From Acanthococcus lagerstroemiae (Eukaryota; Arthropoda; Insecta; Hemiptera; Eriococcidae): DNA of 64,000 bases. The translations under genes were made by a program, and so were the position numbers. Location of the stretch: assembly GCA_031841125.1 (NCBI GenBank), contig CM063107.1:64243814-64307813 (forward strand), given 5' to 3'. Under the pieces are notes generated by a model. It did not search any database. It had not been told where the DNA came from and saw only the letters and a program-made list of their open reading frames with translations. This document shows, in pieces, positions 35,668 to 48,721 of this stretch (position 1 is its first letter; the number at the start of each line of letters is the position of its first letter).

Positions 35668-35836
35668 CAAGGCCGTAGCTAGGGAAGGGGTTTGGGGTTC
35701 AAACCCTAGCTTGGAAGAAAAGCATTTAATCATATAAATTTGCTGAAAATTCAAATGTTTGGTCGAAAACACATTTTTCCAAATACTTTTTCAATTTGAA
35801 TCTCATTTTTTTCCCAATAGCCTAGCTACGGCACTG
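35668..35836. mobile_element. hAT-type MITE, 169 bp
   Basis: Terminal inverted repeats: left CAAGGCCGTAGCTAGG, right end CCTAGCTACGGCACTG. Flanking 8-mers AATGTACG (35660-35667) and AATGCCCG (35837-35844) agree at six of eight positions, fitting an old hAT duplication. The GTAGCTA end motif is shared with the MITE at 51306. No coding capacity. Confidence 0.75.
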
Positions 35837-35844
35837 AATGCCCG

Positions 35845-38800
35845 AGTACTTTAATGATTATAGAGCTCTAATACCAGCTCTATTAAATTGTTTGCATAGT
35901 TCCTATATAATTTTAGAGCGTAACTTTTTCTATTTTTATGGTGTAAATAACGAAAAGTCCTCTACTATCGCTCTGGTACGGTAATTGTGTACAGTGTGGT
36001 CTATTCGTTTTTTTTTTTTGTAGCTTCAATGGAACAGGCGGATATCTTCGAGCCTAATTGTGTTGAAATAGCAGAATAGTCTATGTTTTGTGTAATATTT
36101 TTAAACATTCGAAATACATGCTCAGTATTGATAGTACAATTTCTCTGACTGTTGCGTATTTTTTCCAACTAATATAAATCAGGTTTGAGAAGGCACGACG
36201 AGTTTTAAAAGACAAAAAGAGTAGCCTATTAGGTCTAATATTTTCAGCCCATTAACTATATCACACTTCACAGAACTACATTCCTCCGATTTTATACTTA
36301 TCGCTTAATACGTCACGTTTGAGACTACCTAAGGAATACATTTTTTTTTTTCATTTATTCATTCTCATTGTAATAACATTCTTCTTTCCTTCCGATTGAT
36401 GCATCTCGTTGTCAACAAATAATATTTGCATTAAAAAAAAAAAAAAAACCTCACGTACTTCTACCAACTACGTTCTCGTATTCTCAGCAGGTGGGGTTCC
36501 AGTAATCAGGCAATAATTTAATGCGCTATGCCACATTTTGGAAAAACAGTGCAGAGCAAAAATACACCAACGAGGGTACAGAAGCTGAAAAAGTTTCATT
36601 CGCTTTTCATTTTCTCTCCGGCTTCGCCATCTTCTCTTTCTATTTTATTTAGTGATAAGGCAGCAGCATATAGCGGATGATCCATCATTATTATCAGCTT
36701 TCTGACACTCACCTACAACACACGACGTGTCCCTTTACGCTTTACATTTTTTGCCCCGTTCCTTTTTTTCGATTGGGAGAGAAGAAAAAAGTTATTTTCT
36801 AAATATTGCGAAATTAGTTACATTCGAAGTAACACTTTCGAAAATGAGAGTTCTAATTTTCACCTTCGAAGTTATTTATCAGAGGTTTCGCAAAGTTTTT
36901 AATCATTTTAAGGGCGCAGTTTTGGCTCTCCAAATTGGATACAACCTCGATGAAGTTACCTACTTTTATAGTCGCCCTCAGTATGAGTCGGCGAAGGGAA
37001 GGCGAGCGATTTTACCACAAGCAGAAGTACTATATAAATGACGTCATTACACATATACCCCGTTGGCCGGATATCTGAACATTTATATCAAAAAAGCTAA
37101 AGTAAAAATCGATTAAAAACGAAAACACGCACACTTTTCCACAATGACGACAGGCCGACTTGTCAGCTGTTGATGGCTACTCCTGATTATGTAACACACG
37201 AAAATTAAAATCTGCCTGCCTTGAGCCCCCTCCGTCCTACACGCTCCTTTACCTGCGAGCGACCACCTTACCACAGCGTTATCTTGAAATACCACGACCT
37301 TTATTTCTTGATATTACTCGGCAGTAAATCAAACTGAAAATTTTTACGATTTATTTTTAAGAGTACAAGAATTTCACCTTTTTACACAATACATGACGCT
37401 TTCCAATGGAGCGCTCGCATGAACGCAAATAAGGTGCACGAATGGGGGCGAGTTGAAAATGAACTTTCAGGTTACTTATTTTGTAACCAATTAGTTCAGG
37501 AATGAGAGGGCGTGTATAAATAAGGATGATCGAAAATGTTGGAGGAAATTATTATCTTGTCTTCTAAAATCCAAGTACATTATTAGACACAGGGTCGTAT
37601 TTAGTTTTTTTGCACCCTCGGGTAAGTAACGATAACTGGGTAAATTCTAATTAAATCGGTATATTTCAGTAACTGGAGTATATATCTCAACAACCAAACG
37701 TGTTATGCAATTTATTTTTGAAAGATGTATGGTAAAGCCTTCTCTTCTGTACTTTCCCCATCCATAGAAGATATGTTACCCCTCCTCCAAGGGTGGATAC
37801 TGTGCAGCCAAACACCTAATTTTCCACATCGTGGCTTGTAACCCAATGTTAATTCAGGGAATTCCTCAGGGAAAATTCGTGAAAATTTCAAGAAAATACT
37901 TCAGGGCGGAAGTTAATGCCAAGAATAGAGGTTTAACTAACGCCATGGTGGTCAAATCTAAAATACTAAAGCGCCTTGTTAGGTTACTCAATGTTCATCT
38001 TACAAACTGCAAACTGAATGTTCCTTTCCAGTACATTTATACCTTGTTGTGCACTACTTCACCTGTGAGTAGTGAGGTCAATCGTACTAAAGATGCAGAT
38101 AGCTCCGTTATAGGGGGGGGGGGGGGATTGAAAGTGTATTCCATACTTATATGAAAGAAATATTATGTTTATTTCACTTCCTAAATTTTTATTCTTACAG
38201 GCGCCAATGATTGATTCTTTTTGTTAGGGGGAGGGGGTCCAGATCCAAAACTCCCTTATCCATGCCCTTGGATTCTGGTAGGTCAATTTGGTATCAAATG
38301 GGAAATTATAAATTACATTAATTACGTTTGATGTCCATTTTTATATTTACTTTTACCAAAATGACGTCCATTTGGTTTCGGAGAAAAGAATCGTAAATTA
38401 AAATTTGATAAGAAATGTCCCTTGAGCCCCCTCCCACCCCCGAGGCGAAGGAATGATGCAGAATAATGCAGGTAAGGGACTTAGGGACCGTAGGGCATAA
38501 CAATAAGGAGTGTTTCTTGATATTTTTAATAATACAAATAGTTTTGGGAAATCCGAAATTCCGATGTAAAATAGGTGATGAATTAGGAAAAAAATTTCAG
38601 GATGCACGAACAAAGACTGAATATTTTTCAAGAATCAAGAATTCAAAACAAAAATTTCTGTTCGAAGTTTAAAAAATAAATAAATAAAAAATAACGGAAA
38701 TTCTTGAATAAAAATGGTAAGAATAGCAGGATGAATAATACTTTTTTAGGAAACATTTTTGAGCGTTACCATCAAGTGAAAATACCTGAATATGTTTACG

Positions 38801-40850
38801 ATTATAGTCGCTCATCTTTTTGCCTCCCACCCGATTGCCAATTTGGTGAGCGCTCACGCAACGTGTCACAAACCACTACCGTTTTGAGATTTTTGGCCTA
38901 TCACATTTTTTCGTGAGTGTTCAGCATCTCATCATTTTAAGATAGTGTGTGTGAAGTGATCGCTCACCATTAGCGTGATTACTCAGTGATGTTCACAAAT
39001 GCACTCACAATTGTCCTCATTGTCAATCGGGCAGCCTGTGACCTCAGAAGCCAAGAAATAAGCTAAGTCTATCGTACTTCTGAAAATATAAGTTCTTCAT
39101 TCCTGATATGAATTTGGATATAGAAATAACATGACGAATCAAAAAAGATTTCAGGATCCATAAGCCGAGCTGATTTCTAAATTGGAATAATTGAAGATCA
39201 GCCTCTGGGAAAAAGGAGCACCTCATAAATGAAATCAGCGAATCGAAAAACTCTTATTGAGGCATGAATAATGCAGGAATATTAAGAGAACAAAATTGAA
39301 ATAACTGAATATCAACACAATATGAAGCAAGTCCGAGGGGGAGGCAGGAATAAATTAGTCGACCTTGAAAACCTCAATTCAAGAAAGAAAATAATTTTTG
39401 GGCTCACATGGGGCTTTCTCTTAATTGAAGCTAAAGTTCCAAAAATCAAAGTTAATTTTCATAGAAATTTCAACCTCCCTTGAGGTACGGGTTGCCCTTC
39501 GCCAATTTTGCTGAAACTTGATAGAAAAATATTTTTTAAATACACATTTGGAACCGATCTAGGGGGCATCATGCTAGTAAGTACTGATAATTAAGCAAAT
39601 ATAAAATTTCAAAAACTAGAGTTAACAACTGATTTTTTTTTGACGTTGAGTTTGAATTATCTATTCATATTTAGTGAAATTGTTTAGATTTTTCGAGATA
39701 CGAGCAACTAAAATTTTAAAAGTGAATCAAAAAAATTGAGATAAGCACTGATCTTGCGATTATTCTAACGGTACTAAGTCCAAATTTGTTGGACGTACTC
39801 GGCTCCGAGGCTCCGTGGGTGCTTGAGATACGCACAGAAAGTGCGTCAAAAATGGTTCAGCTTAATTTGGAGGTTTGATTTGAATTTCCCTGGGAATTTT
39901 GAGTTATTTTCACTAGGTCTCCTCAGCTCACCAAAACATTTTTTGAGCAAAAAGTATGGAGAAATTATTAAAAATCTCTAGAAATTCAGAAACAAAAGAG
40001 AAATCTTAACTTAAAAAAAAAATGTCTCCAGCTTTGGTCAAAACATCTTTCATGAGGGGGGGGGGGGGGGTTGTAGGGAGCTTCTTTCACGACTCTCATG
40101 GTTTCGCCCCTACAAATGTAGTTATTTGTAATTTTTGGTAGAACTTTTCTAGACACCTTAGAATTTTAATATCAAGTTTGACCCATTTTATAAAAAAGAA
40201 TGGAGTACATTTACGAAATTGGCACGTGAAAATTTTGTGACTTATGAAATTTTCCGCCGTATGCTGCAGCCTACTTTGCCTCATAATAAATCGAGATCTG
40301 ATTACACAAATGACGAATTTTGATACTTGATGGTAACAAAGGGACAGGGGGATTTTGAAATATTATGAGTCATTCTATATCAAATCATTTCACTTTTAAC
40401 CCTTAGGTCATTCGATATTTTTTCCAAAACCTCGAAAGCTCTCTTCCACTTACCTCTACCTAAATTTATGGAAGATGGGGTAATTACGGGGGGGGGGGCG
40501 TTGACACGAAAAATACCGATTAAAATATAAAATGATTATGAAACCTGAGGAGAAAAGGTCCGCATTTTTCAAATTTGGTCACCGGGCTCCTACAGTTTGC
40601 TATTACCCCTATCGCTATACGATCGCATTGAAGTGTCTTAATTTCGAATAGTGTAACAAAGCTTCTAGCTTGATTGGGTTTTGAAGAGTCATAATCGTGT
40701 CTAATTTTAAATAACACTATGCAACAGTCATTTTGTATTACGAATTCCAATTGGTGGTCGTCATGTCTTTTCTAACCAGGGACGAAAATAGGGGGGGCAC
40801 GGGGAAGCTTGCCCTCCAGCCTCAGCCGGAGCTGGGAAATTTTAGTAGAT
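35845..40850. other. Non-coding DNA, about 5 kb
   Basis: No gene is recognised in either strand. Frames up to 107 codons (for example 36727-37041 and 37831-38154) have no domain, no splice context and no repetition. G runs lie near 38115-38126, 40058-40070 and 40490-40498. Some GGGGG-flanked phrases (38220, 40780) look like MITE edges without partners. Confidence 0.45.
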
Positions 40851-40856
40851 AGATCA

Positions 40857-40955
40857 AAAGTTGGAATAACCCAACAAGTCAAAAGATTATTTTAAGCCAG
40901 TACATATTACAAGCAAATTTTGATACTTGGGAAATTTCGAGTTAAGTCAGTTGGG
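40857..40955 (+). repeat. Single copy of a repeat that is tandem at 48.8 kb
   Basis: AGTTGGAATAACCCAACAAGTCAAAAG, then ATTTTGATACTTGGGAAATTTCGAGTTAAGTCAG, matches the units at 48782-49010. It lies directly upstream of a LINE endonuclease domain. Confidence 0.55.
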
Positions 40956-41406
40956 AATTCAAACAGGATATACGAATTTGAAAATGAGATAGAAAAAATA
41001 AAATGGGACACAATAGGATTAGGGGAAGTAAGGAAATGGGGGGAAAATTAACACAAAGAAAGAACGGAAATTTCATGTATTATTATGGGGAGACAAGAGG
41101 GTACAGGAGAAAGGGGTTTTATATCCAAAAACTAATAATGAGAAATTCAAAGAAATTGGAGGAGTCTCTGAACGGATTTGCTATCTCATACTCTTCAGTG
41201 GGAGAAAAAGTTAATGCACTGATTATCCAAATATATGCCGCAACAATGGAGGCTAAGGAAGGGGAAAGGGAGGAATTCTATGCAAAGCTGGAAGAGCTTT
41301 TGAAGCAAAACAAAGAATATTATACAATGATAATGGGGGACTGGAATACGAAAATTGGTGGAAACGAGAGAGGGTTGGGAATCTTGGGTAAATATTGTTT
41401 AGGAAT

Positions 41407-41440
<34 letters not shown>

Positions 41441-43440
41441 AGAAAGATTAATAGAATTTGCATCCCAGCATAATCTTAAAATAGCAAATACATTCTACAA
41501 AAAAAGACAAACCAGAAAATTCACATGGATATCCCCCGATCAAAAAAACAGAAACGAAGTAGACCATATTTTAACAGATGATATGAAGATAATACAAGAA
41601 GTTTCCACATTGACTAATTTCAACTTTCCATTGGACCATAGAATATCACGAGCAAAGATAAGACGGGGAAGGATGACAAAATACAACAATTTATTGTAAG
41701 AAAAAAGAGAAGTTTGCAATAAAAACTATCCCAGTGCACTGACATGACAAATATTGTCAAAGAAATTATTGAAAGGAGACAAAAAAAAATGGAAACTCAG
41801 TGCAAAAAAATATAATATCATAGAAGAAGCAATTAAAGAAGGTAACAACGACTATAAGGTGGTTACAGAAAAAATAAAATAAAATAGCAGATGATAAACT
41901 AACAGAAAACACCAAAAAGATAATCGAAGAAAGGGAGCAACTGCGAAAGAGAAATTTTGGCACCAACAGAGAAAATAAATTTGAAAAAATCGAAGACATT
42001 AACCCGGCAACAAATTGGTAATGACATAAGAACATTTGACGCAGCGAAAGTGGAAAGCAGTTTGAGAGACAATACATCTATAAAAATGACAGCAAAAGAA
42101 CTGAGCAAAGGGAGAAAGTTGGTATTGAAGGAAGAAAACAAATAAGGGGAGGAAATTAGGGACCGGTAGCAAATTGTGGAAGTAGCTATGCAGTTCTATG
42201 AAAAACTATACGGTAAAGAAAACATTAAAGAGAAAGAAGGGGAGAACGAATAAAACGAAGAAGACGTACCCAAAATATTAAAAAGTGAAGTAGAATACGC
42301 TCTTAAAAAAACTAAAAAGTAATAAAGCCCCAGGCACCGATAAAACCAGCAATGCAACGCTGAAAATACTCATGGAAATATTATAATCATTGCACAAACG
42401 AAACTATTCAATCAAATAATTAGAAAAAGAAGAGATACCAAAACAATGGAAAACAGGGGAAGTCATTTTACTTCATAAAAAAGGAGACAGAAAAAGTATA
42501 CTTAGCAAATTACAGACCAATAAGTTTAATACAAAGATTAAGTAAACTTTTTTCGACCATTGTTAAAAATCGTTTGTACAATCAACTAGATACAAATAAA
42601 AGCTGAGAACAAGCAGGCCTCCGCAAAAATTACTCAACAATAGACCAAATCTTCATTGTTAATCAGTTAATTGAGAAAGCCAATGAACATAATCAGGAAG
42701 TGCATCTTATGTTTATCGACTTCAAAAAAAGCCTTTGATTCAATTCACCACAACTTTTAATGGAAAGCTATGAGAAAACAGGGGGTTGAAGCGGAATGGA
42801 TAAATATATTCAAAAAAATGTACGAAAATGCAAAAGCCTTCATAAAAATAGACAAACAAGGACGGGAATGTGCAATTCAAAGGGGAGTCCGTCAAGGTGA
42901 TCCACTATCTCCGAAGTTATTCAACTGCATCGTAGAACAGATTTTTAGGAATCTAAACTGGGCACAACGGGGGTAAAAATAGATGGGGACAGGCTGACAA
43001 ACTTAAGATTTGTGGATGATATTGTAATTATACCGGAAAGTAAAAGAGGAGCTCCAAAATATGGCAAATGATCTCATAATAGCAGGCCTGTCAAAAAATG
43101 TCGAAAAATAATAATTATAACTAACGAGGAAATTGGGGAATTCAATATTAAAGGAGTGATAATACAAACAGTAAAAGAAATTGAATGTTTGAGACAAACA
43201 ATTTCATTTCAAAAAATGAACAAAAAAGAAATTTACAAAAGAATAAAGGAAGAGTGGAAAAACTATTGGGCCAGAAAAGAGCCATCACTAGCATACGGAT
43301 GCCAGACATGGGCGGCGACAAAAGCCAATGTGGAAGAAATTCAATCCACTCAAAGAGCAATGGAAAGAAGTATCATAGGAATCAAAAAACTAGACAAAAT
43401 AAAAACGCGGAAATCAGGGGAAAATCAGGACTAAAAGACC
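40935..43440 (+). pseudogene. RTE-like LINE ORF2, endonuclease and RT, 5' part
   Basis: The element encodes an APE-type endonuclease and a reverse transcriptase. Endonuclease: IYEFENEIEKIKWDTIGLGEVRK (about 40960-41030), GDWNTKIGG (about 41335-41361), then after the 30-nt A run a +frame change gives LIEFASQHNLKIANTF and VDHILTD (about 41440-41580). RT: LMFIDFKKAFDS (about 42710-42745), GVRQGDPLSPKLFNCIVE (42884-42937), LRFVDDIVI (about 43000-43026, V in place of the usual A before DD). Thumb: MERSIIGIKKLDKIK-NAEIRGKSGLKD ends at 43440. Many stops and frameshifts make it dead. The clade call comes from the MERS-GIKLRDKIRN-type tail. The ORF resumes at 44541. Confidence 0.8.
41408..41438 (+). 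repeat. Poly(A) expansion inside a LINE endonuclease
   Basis: An uninterrupted run of about 30 A lies between the endonuclease segments GDWNTKIGG and LIEFASQHN, where a lysine-coding A-rich spot was probably expanded by slippage. It shifts the reading frame. Confidence 0.75.
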
Positions 43441-44540
43441 CTAGGATACACGATCAAACAGCGGGAGCAAAAATCATGGAAAACACTTTGCCGCAGCCAG
43501 GAGCCAACTGTGCGTAAAGCGGAACAGATTAGGAAACGGCGAAGGAGGTGGTTACACCAGACCGGGGATGTGTGTCTTCCTGTAGCATACAACGTCATAA
43601 AATCCAAAGTAAAGGCTTGGATAAGTATGCAGACGGAAATGCACTCGCGGTTGGCGAGTGGCATGGACGACATGGACGTCAGCAAAACACTGATAGGGAC
43701 ACCCTCGGTAAGTATGCCAAGTTCCTATTAGGGCTTGACAGGAAACATGCAAGGCTCATGGTCGGACTACTATCCGGTCATGGGGCCACAAAACACATGT
43801 GGTATAAAATAGGAGTGGTAAATCCCATTCTACTGTACGGCATAGAGGCGGCCACACTCAACAGACGGCAAATGGAGCGTTTTGAGGCTACAGAAATGTG
43901 GTTGCACAGAAGAATGCTCAAAATCTCGTGGACCACCAAGACATCAAATAAAAAAGTTCTGGAAATTGCCAAAACAGAAAGAATGCTGGCTGACTGGATT
44001 AAGAGAAGAAAAGTCGAGTATTTTGGACACGTCACGAGAGGACCAAGGTACCAGATATTGCAGCTGATAACGCAGGGAAAGATCCAGGGAAAGAGAAGCG
44101 CGGGAAGAAGAAGAACAGATTGGATCCAGAATATTAAAGATTGGACAGGCACCTACCGTGTTGAGGGTCTGATACATGGAGCCAGACACCGCACTTTATA
44201 GCTATGCATTGTGATCGCTTACGCCCTTGTAGGATACAGCACTCTAAGAAGAAGAAGAAGAAGAAAAAGTGGTTCATGTTGGTATTGTGGAGAAGAGGAA
44301 GAAACCTTGATCCATATCATATGTCAATACCCAGCAATAGCCGGGACAAGACCCGAATCATTGGGGCTAGAGTATCCAGCACCCAGTGAAGTCAAAGGGG
44401 TAGAGCTAAGTAAGATTCTCACTTTGGCTATAAAAGTGAGGCTACTGAGCTGATCCTTAACAGCAACATGAGGAATAGTGCAATGGACTGCAAAGTCTAA
44501 GCACTCGGCGCATACATCAGCGCCACCTCACACACAAATG
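43441..44540 (+). mobile_element. LINE 3' fragment with RNase-H-tail zinc knuckle, inserted in the RTE-like LINE
   Basis: The left part (about 43600-43813) reads HGRQQNTDRDTLGKYAKFL, LGLDRKHARLMVGLLSGHG and HMWYKIG. The right part (44268-44460) reads SGSCWYCGEEEETLIHIICQYPAIA and an LG- tail. Together they are the C-terminal 'LL(S/T)GHG...C-x2-C-E-EET-H--C-CPA' zone of LINE proteins that carry RNase H (R1, I and related clades). The two parts are separated by a 448-bp insertion. The outer limits are set by where the RTE-like protein stops and resumes, so they are approximate; no clear duplication was found at them. Confidence 0.65.
43820..44267 (+). mobile_element. Innermost LINE 3' end with (AAG)n tail and 6-bp duplication
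   Basis: The frame reads NPILLYGIEAATLNRRQ, ATEMWLHRRMLKISWT, NKKVLEIAKTERML, RKVEYFGHVTRG, QGKIQGKRSAGRRRTDWIQ, then a stop. This is a 5'-truncated C-terminus of an L2/RTE-like LINE. Its 3' UTR ends in (AAG)n (44248-44268). AGTGGT flanks it on both sides (43814-43819 and 44268-44273). It interrupts the zinc-knuckle region of the middle element between HMWYKIG and SGSCWYC, with a one-base frame difference between the two sides. Confidence 0.75.
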
Positions 44541-44788
44541 ATGAATGACGATCAAGAAGTTAAAAGCAAAATATGCGGGGAATGTAACTAGGCAAGAGGA
44601 CAGGTGGAGGAGGAAAGTTTTGAACTGGATACCAAAGGAAGGGAAGCGCAACAGGGAATACCACAAACAAGATGGAGAGACAAGATAGTTCAGAAGTGGG
44701 GACCAACTTGGGAAAGAGAAGTACGAGAGAGGAAAAGATGGAAGGGATGTGTAGAGGCATTTGCCCAGAAAATGGCCAATTTTTAGGG
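44541..44788 (+). pseudogene. RTE-like LINE ORF2, C-terminal end
   Basis: Resumes the protein that stopped at 43440: IKKLKAKYAGNVTRQEDRWRRKVLNWIPKE, a frame change, then PQTRWRDKIVQKWGPTWERE and WKGCVEAFAQKMANF with a stop at 44784-44786. In intact RTE-type elements this text follows the GLKD segment within a few residues, so the sequence between 43440 and 44541 is an insertion. Confidence 0.75.
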
Positions 44789-47098
44789 AATAGAGTCCGG
44801 AAAGGGTTAAATATAAGAGATTTTAGTAACCACTAGCTGTAAAACAAGATAAATTATTATTTGTGTTTTTTTCAACCCCCCCCCCTTGGGAAAATTCTGG
44901 ATCCGCCTATGACTGCCTTATATAGGTATACATTCAAAAATTACCACGTATACTATAGACAGCCTATACAGATTTACATTCAGTTGACCCGTGCCTAACT
45001 ACGGTTATTCATTCAACAGCATGTGTACTCTTGTAACATTGTGAGCAAATTCACGTAGATCCATGGGCTATAAAATGGATAAAGATTCTTAAATTCAAAC
45101 CGGCCACTTTTCATTTGCATTTGAATAATAAATGGTACCGATAAAGTTTCTAATTTGTAAAAACCACTGGTCTAGGGGAGGAAAATGAAAAAATAGCTTA
45201 CTTCCAATGTTTGGAATTATTAATGAAAGGCCGTGTTAAAAATAATTGAATATACTAAACTACAGCGAGGGAGAACGAATTCAGGTCTCGGAGATGAATG
45301 GCGTGAGATAAGAACGATCAGCGTTAGCGACATGCGACTACCCTTAATCAAACTTCAACCGCGCCACTGAACCTGCATACTTCGCTAGAATTAGACATAA
45401 AAAAATAGAGAGAGAGAGAGAGAGAAAGGGAAATACACAAAACAAAACAAAAACCTTCTGCGGATACTAATAATTACGTGTAAGGCAAATAATGAAAGGT
45501 ACAATTCGATATTTTTCAGTTTTTAAAAGCTACAAATTTGGGATCAGAGAACAGAAAAAAACAAAACGTATACCTAGGACATTAAAATTACAACAGCTGT
45601 AGTGTTTCAATAAATGTTTGGGCTGATTTTTTTTCATACGTGTGTTTCGAGTAGGGGTATAGTGGAAATAAAAATCTGTACCTATTAGGTATCGGGAAAA
45701 TTTTCAAAATTAACAAGAATTAGCTGAACGACGAGGCTACATTCGCACCTTGATCAGCCTTAACGCTCCGTGGGATGCCCGGCGAAATAAAGATAATTTT
45801 TCGCGTGTATGTTTTTGGCGGTGAGGCATATTTCAAATAATTTGGATTAGCAATGAGGCAACACCATAATGTGTAGTCAGTGTTGACGTGGTAAATAGAG
45901 GAAGACAGGGGAGCCAATTGGAGGGCCGTAGAAATACAGCCCAATTGGAGCTACCTTCATTGCCGTAAGAAATAACAGCAACTCGGGGTTCTAATCAGAA
46001 CAACCCTCGTCAGTACAGTCCTCGTTCATTGTAAACAAACCACGGGGAAAGACACTTGCAGGTAAAAACCCATGCAGGTGAAAAACCCTTGCAGGTATGT
46101 GCACGAAGAGCAATAGCAATTAAAAATATATCATTACATAATAATCAGGTGTAGTTATAATTGAATAACTGACTGATTAATTAATGTCAGTATTATGATT
46201 GATAGTATAATAATTATCAAATCAAATTTATGGTATGAACGGCTATGAAATTATGTAAAAATTATAATAAATGCGTTGTTTTTTTTTTGCCCACAAAATG
46301 CGTATTTGAGATCATATGAGGATTCTCCAAGACGGCCTCTGTCCATTTTTTTTGACAAATCATTTTATAGCGCCATCTAGTGAGGAATCTAGTAATACAT
46401 ATTCTGGCCCGAACAAAATCACGATATCGCGAATCTAACGCATGTAAGAAACCAAAATATACTCACAAAGAGAAGAAAAAAGTTTTTCCAAAACACCCCC
46501 TGTCCACATATTTTTATCACAATAGAGGAGTCGACATTATTTTGAGAATTTCATAAATTAGAATCTACTGAAAGACACAGTATGTCTAATTTTGTGTCAA
46601 ACCAAAACTAATAATTCAAAAATGTCGTTCCAAAACGGCCTCTATCCAGGAGATCCCCCATTTCGTGACTGTCATGCGCGTCTCCTGTACAAGGTACATT
46701 CAATATTTCAACGAGATAAATTCCTGTAAGTGTTCTACTAGGCAACCCGACTATCAACCGTGACATGTAGGTGTAATACATATAGGGACACACTGAGTTT
46801 TTTCTTCCCCGCGAAAAAATATAAAACTGGACAGAGGCAGAGGCCGTTTTGGAAAATCGCTCCTCATATTGAAAAACCGTTTTTTCGCGACTTACTCTTA
46901 ATGAACAATTAGAAATTATTAATGGTGGGAAGCCTAAACCAGAATTACCATTATTTTTAAAAACTGAGCAAAAGAGAGGTGGTTCGAGTTTTACTAGACA
47001 TTGCCATGTATCGCAATATGAAAACATTTTGCGGTTAACTGGTTGTGAAGATGGGGGGAAAACTGTTTTGTTGGTCATGTCTGTTCAGGGGGAGGGCA
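44789..47098. other. Non-coding DNA
   Basis: No gene is recognised. At about 44876-44927 a C run and CTGGATCCGCCTATGACTG look like the right end of another hAT-type MITE whose left end was not found. An (AG)n run lies at about 45408-45427. Long minus-strand frames (45720-45944, 46608-47078) have no domain. Confidence 0.45.
45408..45428 (+). repeat. (AG)n microsatellite
   Basis: About ten GA/AG dinucleotides in a row, followed by AAAGGG. Confidence 0.85.
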
Positions 47099-47106
47099 AC
47101 CCCCTG

Positions 47107-48721
47107 CAGGGCTGGCATACCGGAAAAGGTTTTTGTTCCGGTCAGACCCATAACCGGAACAGAGTGTTCCGGTACCGTTACGTTGTGTACCCGTTACACT
47201 CAGTATTTTAAAATGATTGTACAACTGCCGTGGCTGGTTCTGTGGTTTTTGTTCTTAATGTGTTTTATCCAGATTCATGCAGTAAAATATTATAAATTTG
47301 TTGGAGCTTGTAGGTGGGTAGTGGCACTGAGCACTGAGGCAGTGCACTGTGCACCTCAGAAAGTTGGATGTTGGAGTAAGAGTGAGGAAGCTCTACTGCA
47401 CTTTTTTGTATGTGCAGATCAGTGACTCGATGTATGTATCATTGCATAAGGGGAAAGGTGAGGAATGAGGACATAGGAGATAAGACAACAGTAATTTGAA
47501 AATCAAAGATCAACCTGCCAGGTGCCAGGCAGAGATGCATAAAATATTTGAACTTCAAATAGAAATACAATTTAAATGCTTCAAGTAGGTATTTAAATAG
47601 ATTATTTAAATGAAATTTGGTGACAACCATTTATACTTCATTTCTTAAGCAAAAATTTATTTATACAGCAAGGTATTTAAATGGTTTTCCCAAATGGTTT
47701 TGTTTCTTCTTCAGTTTATGCGTTTGTGATGGTTTGTTTCGGACTGAGTGCGAGTGAGCTGAAGCTGAAGAATGTTAGGTCACCCCTGTCAGTACTTGGA
47801 AAGTTTCAGTGTGTATTTCATCCAATGAAATAAATGCAGTGTCTGTAGAAAAATTTTTAAAACCATTTGAAAACCATTATTTAAATGGCTACTGAAAGTG
47901 AGAAATATTTTCAAATAGGTATTTAAATGGATTACTGGACTGCTCATTTGAAATTGATATTTAAATGTATTCCGACCTAACCTATTTGAAATACATATTT
48001 AAATAGATCAACAAAACCATTTGTGCATCTATTGACGATTATTTTGAACTTTATTAATCATTGTTTAAAGACCATTTTCTCTGTACGACTGGATTGTACT
48101 TCTTCAATTCTTGCTTGACAAGTGATAGGCGATAAAACCTGCACTAGAGAGCGCTACAAAAACACCTGCGCGAGTGAAACTGAAAGGGTGATCCTGGATA
48201 ATTTTAAATGGGAATACTGCTATCCTTAGGAAGGTAAAAAACAGCCCAAAATTATTCCACCCACTTGCTTTCACAGTAATTCTATTGTTTAGTAACGATA
48301 CAATAAAATGTAGGACGAAATTTTTCTCAAAATCAATTTCTAATTGATTTAAAGACGTTTAAAGTTTGCTGTAATCTTATAGAAAATTGTACATGATCAC
48401 CTTTTCAGTACGCAGGGCTACCAACTTTGGGAACTCTAGTGCCTATGAAGTGACAACGTGACAAGCTCCTGATGTGACGTCCTCAGGCTGAGTCTGAGAC
48501 TCTGAGAGCTGAGACTGACAGCCAGGTGACAGCATAGTGCAAAGTGCAAGTTAATAAAAAGAGAAGTTCATACCTTTATTTGTCGTTTCAGTTATAGGTA
48601 TTTTAGTTTCGTTATAAATGTAAATTCCGTTATGTTGCGTTCTAGTACCGTAACGGAATTGGTGTATAACGGCTATATAACGGATACGTACCCGTAACAA
48701 AATACCAGAGTGCCAGCCCTG
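47107..48721. mobile_element. hAT-like non-autonomous element, 1.6 kb
   Basis: The ends are perfect inverted CAGGGCTGGCA (47107-47117) and TGCCAGCCCTG (48711-48721). Flanking 8-mers ACCCCCTG and CCCCTCTG match at six of eight positions. Inside each end are further related words, GGTACCGTTACG / GTACCCGTTA at the left and TACCCGTAAC / ACCGTAACGG at the right, giving subterminal inverted sequence typical of hAT elements. No transposase is recognisable. The centre (47540-48010) has eight ATTTAAAT octamers. The open frame at 47045-47425 crosses the left end and is accidental. Confidence 0.7.
47565..48005. repeat. Cluster of ATTTAAAT palindromes
   Basis: The palindrome ATTTAAAT occurs about eight times in 440 bp (near 47570, 47590, 47606, 47668, 47881, 47923, 47958 and 47998), usually as GTATTTAAATRG and often preceded by CAAATAG. 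It lies in the middle of the hAT-like element. Confidence 0.7.

Noticed and set aside
44789..44930. Possible MITE ending CTGGATCCGCCTATGACTG
   Set aside because: Only one plausible end seen; no partner end or duplication upstream, so it is mentioned but not called.
46608..47078. 156-codon minus-strand frame
   Set aside because: No domain, no splice support, composition like surrounding non-coding DNA.
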